From: Leucosporidium creatinivorum
Taxonomy: Eukaryota; Basidiomycota; Microbotryomycetes; Leucosporidiales; Leucosporidiaceae
Assembly (NCBI GenBank): GCA_001600635.1
Contig: BCKL01000044.1
Span: forward strand, 1 to 64,000
DNA length: 64,000 bases
Direction: 5' to 3'
Position numbers and translations under genes: made by a program. Below are positions 29,919 through 39,866 of the stretch, piece after piece; the first letter of the stretch is position 1, and each line of letters begins with the position of its first letter. Below the pieces are notes generated by a model. The model made no database searches. It saw only the letters and a program-made list of their open reading frames with translations, and had not been told where the DNA came from.

Positions 29919-32900
29919 GTGGACTGGAGACCAGCACAGCCCAAGCCTCCCCCGGCTGCTTCTGTAGCTGAGCGGGAGGCCTCCTCTTCTTCAGGCGATG
30001 AGAGCGACGGAGACGGAGAAGCGCTTCCTCCACCAAAGCAGGTGAGTTGCAAGGCTACAGAGTGTCTGTACTATGTCCAGGCTGACTCTGTTGTACTCCC
30101 CTACAGTTCCTTGTGGACTGTCGTCAGCTTAAAGCGGACGCTTCTCAGCGCGACTGTTTCTCTGCTTGGGATCGCAGTAGGGACATCGGAGGAGGTACAG
30201 ATACATCAGAGTACGATGCAGGTAGTGCTCGCGTGCAAGGTGAGCTCGTCAGCTCGGCTTTCGAAGGCCTCTGCGAGTGTGGCCCGAGCGCTGTTAGCTG
30301 ACGCTGTGCTAATTTCCTACAGCTGCTTTCGGCTTCCTTCTCGACTCCAACGCCGCCCTTCCTGTCCTACAACTCTCGCCTGGCCCTCCTTCCCCGCCTC
30401 ACCCTGCGCCACGACCTCCCGCGCCACAGCCTCGCGCCGACAGCAAGTCCGGTGCAGCCAAACAGCAACCACTCTTCCGCCGTTCCTCCTCCCCCATCAT
30501 CATCGAGTCACCACCCAAGAAGCGCAAACTCTCACCTTCTGAAGCCCCTCGTCGCCCTGCCGAGATGGCGCGCGAAGCCATCGACTTGATCTCGGACGAC
30601 GACGAGGAGGATTGGAGGGCGACTCGCCGTCGCGCTCTCAAGGGCAAAGGAAGAGCTATCACCAAATCTGCCACTCCCGCTCCCGTCATCACCCTCGACT
30701 CGGACGACGACGAGATCTTCATCGCCGTACCCGCCGAGCGAGCTCCTACCTCCCCTCCTCTCGACGCTGCCGCCGAAGCACTCGCTACCATCCTCTCCGT
30801 CATTCCCGATGTCCTTCCTAGTCATGTCGAGGGCCTCATAGCCGGTGGAGAGACGGCTGATGCGATCGTCGAGAAGCTACTCGGCGAGGGCGGCAAGTAC
30901 CCCAAAGTTGAGGATGCCGGAGGGACGAAGAGGGGGTGGGCAGAGGTTGAGAAGGTGGCGGAGGAGAAGGATTGGCTGGACGTCAAGAAGCGAGGGATTT
31001 CAGACATGCATTACCGCAAGAAGGCGTGAGTGGTCCCCGCTCGCTGTCGCCGAGTCGAGCTGACCCGCTCGCGGACCACAGGATCGAGCAGCTCTACCTC
31101 GACTACAACGAGTTCGCCACCGCCGACATCAAGAAGGTCTTCAAATCCGACGAGGCTTCCTTTCTCTACGCTCCGGCTTGGTACAAGCTCCGAGAGGTGA
31201 GCTCGTCGTAGTCTGGTCGCCTCTCTCTCGAGCCGTACTGACCCCGTCCGACCTCGCAGCTCAAGAAGGCGCGTAAACTCACCCGCATCAACAAAGGTCG
31301 TCCCATCAAGCCCACCGACTCCGATGACCGCTGCATAGAGTTCGAGCAGGAGGTCCTTTGGCTCGCCGACCGCATCGGTGCGTTCAGTCGCTCTCCCGAC
31401 CCTTCATTCACTGATACAGCCTCTCTCGACAGAGAAGGAGCGCAAGGAGCGTCGCAAGCGTCAGAAGGAGGAGCACGCCGCTGAGGAGAAGAAGCGACTC
31501 GCAGAGAAGATGGACGAGCAGGCCGAGAAAGACGGCACGGCCATTGAATGCCAATGCTGCTTCGGTAGCTATCATCCCGAGAATATGAGTACGTCTCCTC
31601 CTCCGTCCTTCTCTTCCCCTCGACTCGAGCTGACTCTGACCCTCAACAGCCTCCTGCCCCTCCTCCCATCCCTTCTGCCTCACCTGCGCCCTCTCCAACG
31701 CCAAAGAACGACTCGGCAACCGCCTCTACACCCTCCCTTGCCTCGCCGACTGCGGTCAAGACTTCTCCGAATCCGAAGCGAGGAGGTTCCTCCCGCAGGC
31801 GACGTTGGAGCTGCTGCACAAGATTAGGATGGAGAAAGAGGTCGATTTGGCGGGGCTTGAGGGTTTGGAGAAGTGCCCGTGAGTGGTGCAGTTGATGAGG
31901 AGGAGGCGAGCAGAGAACGAGCTGACCGAGTCGACTTCGACACAGATTCTGCCCCTACGCCGCCGTCATCGAGAACCCAAACGAACGTCTTTTCCACTGC
32001 GAGCGTGAGGGCTGTAGGAAGACGTCGTGCAGGCAGTGTCACGAGGTGCGTTTCTCGCTTCTCTCGACGACCGTTCGCCGCCGACGGCTGACCTCGCACT
32101 GTAACAGCTCGGCCACGTTCCTCTCTCCTGCGAGGAGGCCAAGAAGGAGAAAAAGCTACCAGGATTGCATCAAGTCGAGGAAGGTGTGTGCTTGGGCTAC
32201 TCGGTGCGCCTTTTCGGAGCTGATCTTACTTGCCTTCGCAGCCATGACGAACGCGCTCATCCGTCGCTGTCCCAACTGCAAGACGCCGTGCATCAAAAGC
32301 GATGGCTGCAACGTGTACGTCTCCTCGTTTGCTGCGTCTCGCCTTCTTTCGCTGACTTGTCTGTCTCTCGCAGCATGACCTGCGTGAGTTTCACTTGGTC
32401 GTGGTGCCCTCCGCCGATACTAACGCAGCTGCTTCTCACGTACAGACCAACTGTCCGAGACGCACCGAGTTCTGCTACGTTTGTGGCGTACAAGCTGGCC
32501 ACGGAAGCAAGCATTTCGCGGGAGGTGAGCCGGTCGCCGCGCTCCCTTCGGAGGCCCAAAACCGAGGCTGATTCGCTCGTCTCCACAGTCGGTACCGGAG
32601 TCGGCGGCAAATGTCCCCAGTTTGACGACACGGAAGCTCGCACCTTCGCCGAGGCGAGTTTTCGCTTCTCGATACTCTTCCCCTCCCGCCGCTGACCTCC
32701 CGCCTCCCGCCTCCTGCAGGTCGAAGCCGCTCGCAAGAAAGCCCTCGCCGACCTCAACAAGGACGAGGTGGACGCCTCAGACGCCGCCAAGATTGCCGCC
32801 GTCGCGCCTCATCGACCGGCTCCCAAGCCTGGCGCCGCTCGAGCCCGCCACGCTCCTCCTGCTCCTGCTCCTCACTTCATCCCAGTCGACCGGGCGGCCT

Positions 32901-33202
32901 TCTTCGGCGGCATGTTCGGCTTTGGTGGAGCTCCTAATCCCAACCCCTACGGCGCAGCTTACGGCGGACCCAATCCTTTCGGTTTCCTCGGCGGAGGAGG
33001 AGTACCAGCGGCCCACTACGCTGCTGGCGCTGCGGCGGCGATGAACCTCAACGCGCACGGACAGCAGCTCGGACGAGGAGCGCAGGCCGCGCCTCCTCCT
33101 CAGACTGAGGCGCAGAGGAGGGCGAGAGCGGCTGAGGCGGCGGCGAGGAGGGCTGAGGACGCTGCGAGGGAGGCCAGGAGGAAGAGGGCGAGGGGTGGTT
33201 AG
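29919..33202 (+). CDS. RBR-type E3 ubiquitin ligase, RNF216/TRIAD3-like
   Basis: Likely exons: 29919-30041, 30107-30239, 30323-31025, 31082-31196, 31260-31377, 31433-31588, 31650-31878, 31946-32045, 32108-32183, 32242-32314, 32374-32383, 32446-32524, 32589-32653, 32720-33202. RBR ligases pass ubiquitin through a RING2 cysteine. Visible are RING1 (ECQCCFGSYHPENM, then HPFCLTCALSN), the in-between-RING (KCPFCPYAAVIENP, CRKTSCRQC), and RING2 (RRCPNCKTPCIKSDGCN, MTC, FCYVCG). N-terminal to this lie three acidic SUMO-interaction-like stretches (PIIIESPP, IDLISDDDEED, VITLDSDDDE) and a CUE-like helical segment (ATILSVIPDVLPSHVEGLI). The tail is Gly/Ala/Pro-rich. Exon 11 is 10 bases long. The intron 32654-32719 appears to start with GC (GCGAGT). 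No ATG opens the first exon; the open frame begins after a stop near 29860 with only GTG or TTG, so the true start is unresolved. Confidence 0.85.
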
Positions 33203-34263
33203 CGAGCGGAGGAGATGGATATGTGCTTTTCTTGTTGATACTATACTAGCTTTGCAAGTGATACTCGTCGTTCTTTCTGACTGTGCTGAAGAGCGGGAGA
33301 GCTCGAGTCACATCTCGGCGAGCTCGTGCTCAGGGACCACACTCTGCGACGCTCTGTCACAGGCGCCTATAAACGCCGACACTCTCGCATGCCTGTTGGA
33401 AGACTCAGCTAGCTTATTACACTTTCAGAAGTTGAATCTATCAAATCTACGCCCGCCGATCCCTTTCGAGGGGCTCGGCACTGAGTCAGCCCCTTCCCTT
33501 TTTGCTGCTCTGCTGGCAAGCAGGTGCTGATGAAATTGTTGCTTATTCTTTTTGCCCGTTTTTGTTCTCCCTCTTACCGGTACACTGCAGCGCGCTTCAA
33601 GCTTTCTCCCTCCACCGAGCTCCGAGAGCCTCGCTTCGAGTCACCCCCACCTCCCACTGTTCGCGGCGCGCTCCGCTCCTTGCTTCACCCAAAGATGTCG
33701 CACTCTACTCCTCGTCACTCGGCCCAAGTAGCTCTCTAAGTACCGATACGAACACGTTCGCGACCCTCGGGTCGTCTTGGCCAGCTTCACTTTTTTTGCT
33801 GCATGTAAGTATGCTGCTCGCTACAGTGCAGCGCTTCGATCCCAGTGTGCTCCTGGACGACAGTTGAGCAATCCTTGCTCGTCGCGAACAGGGAGCCGCC
33901 CGGGAGCGCAGCTCGGCGTCTGGCTTTGGAGGCTGACTGACGCTTCGAACGTGCGAAAGAGCGGAGATTTCAGGTCTGCCGAGTACATCGAAATCGCTGA
34001 GGGTGCAAAGACGAGGGCAGAAAGATGCTCGCTGCAGTCACTCGGCGATGAAGCAGCTGCGCTCGGTGATGGCGAGGATGTGGCCAATCACTGCATCCTG
34101 ACCAGTTGAAGATCGCAGAGCAGCTTCTGATACCGTGCTGCACACATCTGCACCTAAATAGCAGCTCTTTTGATTTCCACCTCCTCGACCTAAAACGAGC
34201 CGAGAGGCGGCCCACCTCTCTCGCTCCCGCCTCTCTCGTCCAGCTCTTCCAACCCGCTACAAG
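33203..34263. other. Gene-free region upstream of TMEM41-like gene
   Basis: About 1 kb between two same-strand genes. Short open frames have no domain and no consistent splice chain. The last 150 bases before 34264 are rich in CTC/CCT pyrimidine words typical of promoters in this window. Confidence 0.45.
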
Positions 34264-36743
34264 ATGGCTCCTGGCGGCCGATCTCGTTCGTCGACTACAT
34301 CTTCCTTCACTTCCCTGCGCTCAGAGTCGAATCGAGCGCCGATAGCAGCAGAAGCGACGCCGCTGGCTCTGGGCAAGAGCGGGGGCGCACTCCAAGGCCA
34401 CGAGCTCGCAGGCTGGTCAGCGAGTCCTACAGGCGACGGGGGCATGGGGACAAGTTATGCTAGTCAGCACACGCTGCGCACCATTCGCCCCGGAGGATCC
34501 AGCAGAGACGACAGCCCGGCGAGGAGCAGCACGAGCGAGGAGGGAGCCGACGCCGAATGGCAGGAGGATCCGACTACAGGGCAGCAAGTCAGGAGAGGCA
34601 ATCCCAAGTTCATCATCGATTTGGCGCCTGCTTCGGCGGACGGTACAGCTCCCTCCCAAGCCGAATCGTTTGCCGCCGGCGCTTCCTCCACGACGCACAA
34701 GACTCGCGACCGATCCGCTACATTCGGAGGAGTACCCTTACCGCCTTCGCCTTCACCTCAATCTAATACTACAAATCAACCTTCTTCGACCTCCGCCAAC
34801 CGCCCTCGCCCGTCCATTACCCGTCTCCCGTCCACCTCGTCTGTATCGCTCCATCTCGGCGGCGATGAATCCTCGTTCGCTCGGCGTCGGCCCATGCTCC
34901 ACGCTGGGCTCAAAGCAGGCGCACTCTTCCTCGCTAGCTTGCTGGCACTCTACATCCTCCTCAAGACGTTCCTTCCGCCGATCGACGAGGAGCATAGGGA
35001 GAGGGTCAAACTGCCCAAGACGTTCGAGGAGCTCAAAGGGCTGAACGAAGTGCTGCAGGTGAGTTGCTGGGTGACAGCGCGAGACTGCTCGAGCCTGAAG
35101 CAGGGAACCTCGGCGAAGAGTTTGAGATCGGCGCCGAGAAGCTGACTTCTTGCGCTTCCGCCCCGATTGACAGGTCTACAAGACTCGCCACTACTACCGA
35201 GTACTCGGATGCTACACTACCGTCTACCTCTTGTGAGCTATCGCGTCTCCTAGGCTTGACTTGGCAGATGGCTCAGCCCGGCTCGGCGGAAGGCTGATTC
35301 TCGCTGCTTCCCCTTTACAGTCTACAAGCCTTCTCCATCCCCGGATCCATGTATCTCTCTATCCTCGGCGGTGCGATGTACGGTGTCGTCATGGCTTTGC
35401 CTCTCGTCTGCTTCGTGAGTTCGGCGTCGTTCGCCTGGAGGAAGCGGAACCGCTCGCTGACTCGCCTCGCACCTCATCACCACCTCCACCATCTCCGACC
35501 TTCGACCACCTCGCCGTTATCGCTCACCTACAACAGTGCGTCGCCACCGGCGCCCTCCTCTGCTACGGCATCTCCTCGGCGCTCGGTCCTGCGATTCTCC
35601 TCAACTCGGAGAAATGGCAACGACGAGTCGCGGCGTGGACCAAGAGGATCGATGGACACAAGGAGAACCTGATCAGCTATTTGATCGTGCTGAGGTGAGT
35701 GTGTGCTTGGAGCCGAGGCGGCCGACGGCAGGGGGGAGCGAGATGAGAAGCTGACCGAGTCCTGATTGAACAGGATTGCGCCGCTACCGCCTCACTGGGG
35801 TGTGTCTGCTTCTTTTTTGCACCTCTCTCCTCATCGAGTACCGGCTGACCTCGCTTTGCACCCCCCTCCTCTCCTCCCCTACTTCCCTCTCCTCACTCCT
35901 CGCCCTCGCAACCCCTCACAGTCGTCAACGTCGTCGCACCTCATCTCGGCATCTCCATCTGGACTTTTTGGATCTCCACTTTTTTCGGTGAGTCTCTGCT
36001 TCCCCTTCTCTGTGGTCTTAGGCCGCCGCTCACACGCTCCCACTCACAGGCATCGCCGGCGTCTCCTACATTCACACCACCATCGGAACGACACTCGACC
36101 AGATGACCAGCTCGAACGACTTCCATCTCATTTCGTGGCAGAATGGAGTCGGATTGGGAGGCAGTGAGTTCCTGTCCTTTCGATTCTCGGCCGAGCAGTT
36201 GAGGAAGGGAAGGAAGGGCTCGAGAGGAGAAGCTCGTCGTGCAGCTAGCTCACCCTCCCTTTGCTCTCACTCTCTCCCGACTCTGCCACTCCCTTCTCCC
36301 TCGACCTCTCCTCTCCCGCCACAGTCATCGTCGCCGTCCTCATTCCCGTCCTCCTCCGCCGCCTCTGGTCCAAGGACCTCGAACAAGCCGCCGCCGATCC
36401 CGTCGATGAGGACGAAGCACTCGATGGCGGGGAGGGTGATCGTCTGCTCAGCTCTGCTCGAGAGGACGACGAGGAGCGCGAGGTCGGCGGATGGACGTCG
36501 AGCGGTGGTAGTGGGAGGGAGGAGAGGCCGTTTAGGCTGGACTCGGATTCGGATTCGGAGGATGAGGGATCGGATGGAGAGGAGAGGGGCGCGAAGGGGA
36601 AGGGCAGGGCGCTTGTGGTGGAGGGGAGTCAGGGAGAGTGGGAGCAGAGCTCGGTGGATCGCAGAGGGGTCGTTGGAGCGGGGCAGCAGACTGGCGATAT
36701 GAGCAAGGCGAGTAAGCTGTTAGGAGTGAATGTGGGGAGGTAG
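34264..36743 (+). CDS. TMEM41-type VTT-domain membrane protein (SNARE-associated Golgi family)
   Basis: Eight exons: 34264-35058, 35174-35232, 35321-35414, 35537-35694, 35774-35799, 35922-35987, 36050-36163, 36325-36743; 576 residues. The VTT/DedA core matches TMEM41: LQAFSIPGSMYLSILGGAMYG, then GALLCYGISSALGP, a re-entrant Arg motif in NLISYLIVLRIAPLPPHW, VVAPHLGISIWTFW and the GTTLDQ segment before the last helix. Animal TMEM41B and VMP1 are ER phospholipid scramblases needed for autophagosome formation; the same activity here is inference. Residues 1-215 form a disordered Ser/Thr-rich cytosolic region, longer than in animal proteins, followed by a first membrane helix (ALFLASLLALYILLKTF). 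The C terminus is acidic (DSDSDSEDEGSDGEE). One exon is 26 bases. All phases close. Confidence 0.88.
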
Positions 36744-37018
36744 GCTGGTTAACTCGACCGCGTCACGAGCGAGGGGCAACTCGCCGCCGAGCAGCAGATG
36801 TACAGTAGTCGCAAGAATTCGGTGATGATGTAGACACTCAAGTAGCCCCCTCTTTTCCCTCTGTCTCGACTAAAGAAACTCGTTATTCCTCATCCTCCCT
36901 CCGCGACCGAGCCGAGGCGCGGAGTAGGCTCAACTCAGCTCGGCGATCTCCCGCTCTCCTTCCTCGTCTCACTCTTCTCGCCTCGCTTACCTCTCGCCCT
37001 CACACACTCACACGCCAG

Positions 37019-38356
37019 GGACTCGCCCTACAGCTTGAAGGTCCTTTCTCGTAATCCCGATCACCCACGTGTACAGGAGCTCTACGGCAACGACGACAAG
37101 GTGGAGCTGGTCAAGGGTGAGCTGCATCTCGAAGGAAGCCGAGCGCCGAGGGAGATGGGAAGCTGAGCAGCTTCCCGCTCGCACAGGCTCATTCATGGAC
37201 TTTGAGCTCATCGAGCAGTACATGAAAGGCTGTTACGGCGTGTTCGTCAACACTGGTGGTGAGTTGTGCCCCTCTCCGCCGAGACCGAGCTGGTAATCTG
37301 ACCTTCGCCGAGCAGGGACGGTCGAGGGTCCCGCTAACGAGATCTACGCCGGCATCAAGCTCTACGAGATCGCCTGCCGAGTTGGGATCAAGGCACTTCA
37401 TCTACTCGGGGATCATCTACACCAGCAAGGTGCGTGCCCCCGCTTGCAGAGTCTCCTTCCTCGGCGCCGAGGGAGCTCGCTGACTTGCTCTCTACGCTAC
37501 CTCCTCGCATGCAGCTTGCCGACTTTGATCCTCGCTATGCCCCTCAGCACATGGACACCCGTGGACGAGTCACCGACTACCTGCGCTCGCAGCCCTCGGC
37601 GAAGGAAGGCCGAGCCGGACCTGTCGACGGTCATCCAGATCGGCCTCTACATGGAGAACCTCAGTGCGCCGTTGCTTCTTCCATCTTCTGATCTCTACTT
37701 CAGCTAATAGCTATCTACAACAGACGACTTCATGGCGCCTCAAATCCTCTCGGACGGCACTCGCAACTTTGTCCTCCCGCTCAAGGACGGTCACGTCTTC
37801 CTCTACGGCATCGAGGACGGAGGCTACTGGGTCCGTCAGGCTCTTGATCACAAGAACGAGTACAGCGGCGTCGTCTTCAATGCGTTGAGCGAGGCTATCA
37901 CCGGCGCCGAGTGAGTGGTGGTCTCCTTCCAGCGCCGTCAAGGAAGACCGAGCTGACGTGCTGTCCTCCATTAGCATCGCCAAGGCGTACATCGAAGCTA
38001 CTGGCCAGAAGGCGGCCTACACCCCCATCGAATTTGACACCTGGGCCGACAACTACCCTCGCGGCATCGCCGAGAAGCCCATCAGCTCGAACGATCCATC
38101 GGGGTTGACTGTGAGGTTTCGCTTCTCTCTCTCTCGCCGCTCGCTTGCTGACTTTCACTCTACCTCTCTACAGTGGCGCGAGAACTTCCGCATGTTTTAC
38201 AACACCTGGGCCGACGACGCCATCCTTCACTCGGCGCCCGACCTCACCGCTCGCAGGATCCTCCACCCTAAGGGCTGCCGTTCGGTCAAGCAGTGGATGA
38301 GGGATACGAAGTACGATGGAACGCCTCAGCCGATCTTGAGGCTGACCAAGCAGTAG
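37019..38356 (+). pseudogene. NmrA-like NAD(P)-binding protein, N-terminally truncated with frame breaks
   Basis: Exon-like blocks: 37019-37116, 37187-37258, 37316-37429, 37515-37663, 37724-37910, 37975-38110, 38174-38356. The remaining protein fits the NmrA-like family (atypical short-chain dehydrogenases that sense NADP): SPYSLKVLSRNPDHP, GCYGVFVNTGG, HFIYSG, FMAPQILSDGTRNF, KAYIEATGQKAAYTPIEFDTWA, ending at LRLTKQ. The expected first exon with the GATGNQG dinucleotide-binding loop is absent from the 275 bases between the TMEM41-like stop (36743) and the first acceptor (37018). Two frame breaks are also seen: an extra G near 37391 between RVGIK and HFIYSG, and a one-base shift near 37605 between SQPSAKE and DLSTVIQIGLY. 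The downstream exons are intact and phases close. It is either a decayed gene or the result of an assembly deletion plus base errors. Confidence 0.7.
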
Positions 38357-38768
38357 GGGGTTGATGTGGAGGGGGGGAGAGCACAGGAGTAGATAGCTTG
38401 AGGTCGCCGAGACGGGGCGAGGAGGGTGCTTGGGATTGATGCGGCGATTTAGCGCGACCTCTGATACGCTCTCTCTATTCTCGTCCGCGAATTCGCTTGC
38501 TATCTGGTCGGCGAAGCCCATCTAAGCCCCTTCGGCGAAAGCGCGATCTGCGAGCAAGGCGTTTCGGCTTCTCTCTGCTTCGCAAAAAGACAAATGCAGC
38601 GCATCGGGAAGCTGTTGCAGCTCGTTCCATCTGCAGGTACGCTAGGCATGCTCCTCTTGTGTCGTCCTCGCTCTCCCTGCGCGAGCGGAGAGTCAACGCC
38701 GAGATCGAGATGCCTGCTAGTGAGAGGCAGAACTCACCTGCTCCATTCGATTGGACATCTGAGCTCGA
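38357..38768. other. Convergent intergenic region
   Basis: About 410 bases between the stops of the NmrA-like remnant and MYND gene B. No gene, RNA or repeat recognised. Confidence 0.45.
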
Positions 38769-39866
38769 TTAAGATGAATCAACCTCGACATTCGAGTTCT
38801 TCTTGCACCTGTGAAAGGAGGAGAGATCGAGAGAAGGGTCAGCTCGAGCGAGCAGACGGCACGAGGGGAGAGCTCACCAGCTGCGATGACTCGGCCACGT
38901 CTGCTTCTGATGAGCAACAGAGCAGAATGAATCCCATCCGCAACCCCCACACTTCTTCAAGCCCTGCTGCTTGCCGCACACGGCACAGAAAGCGCCGAGC
39001 GCGACGACTTCCTCGGCGAGCGCTCGAAGGAGATCATCATCGGATTGGATCGTGTCGCGTAAGAAGCCAGGGAGTCTCAGCGATGCAGAGGTCTGTGTTA
39101 GATACACGCCCTGTCGCTGTGCTCCCTCGGCCATCCTAGCCTTCGTGGCTTGACGGAGACGGTCGCGAGCCATGTCGGGGAGGGGAGGAAGCTGGTGGTG
39201 GTAAATCTGGTCGCTGTACTGAAGCCACGGTGCGAATGAGACTTTGTTGACCTTGATGTCGATAGCTCGGAGGAGGGTGAGCAATCGGCCTCGTTGGACT
39301 TGCTGAATCTCGTCTTCGGCGGAGCTAAATGTCGGGCGGAGGTCGAGGTAGCCCCCTTTGGCCAGCGAAAGGGGAGCGATAGTCCCAGTCATAGTCTCGA
39401 GGAGAGTGCCGGTGACCGGGTGCGGACAGACCACGAATGGAGGAGTGTTGAAGTCGAGCTCGACGCTCGCCGAGGCGGCGTAGCGCGCCAAGTTGGCTTC
39501 GTGCTGGTCCTGCGGCTGCGTTTCAACGCCAAACAGCGTGAAGATGTCGATCCTCGCCCGCTGGCCAGAGCTGAGCCAACGAGGATGCTCGGCGTACGAC
39601 GAAAGGTCGCTCTTGTCCGGCAAAGTCATCGACACGCCCATCCGCTTTGTCGTCTCACACCAGGCCACGGTGATGATCTCTCCTTGTAGTGGTATCGCGA
39701 GTATCGAGCTCCTGGCGGAGTTGGGGCCGATGAGAGCGTAGCTGTGCGGTGCGAGCATCAAGACGGCTTCGGCTTCTCCGTACTTCTGTACCGCATCGGG
39801 CCCCTTGCTACGGCTGATGAGGGGGTGACCGTGTGGAAGTACTCGGTGTTCGATTTTGAGCGGCAT
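38769..39866 (-). CDS. MYND zinc-finger protein, paralog B
   Basis: Two exons: 39866-38878 (989 bases) and 38808-38769, with a 69-base intron; 342 residues. It has the same layout as paralog A at 7907: a 290-residue N-terminal region of unknown fold, then a C-terminal MYND finger (CAVCGKQQGLKKC, FCSVAHQKQTWPSHRS) whose last Cys is supplied by exon 2 (CKKNSNVEVDSS). Shared landmarks include PHSYALIGP, SSILA, RWLS, GVELDFN/SVELDFN and TFSSAE. Similarity spread evenly and identical exon 1 length show duplication of the whole gene followed by long divergence with both frames kept open, which argues that both are functional. In B the open frame extends upstream to 40019 without an ATG; the shared ATG at 39866 is preferred. 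Confidence 0.75.
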
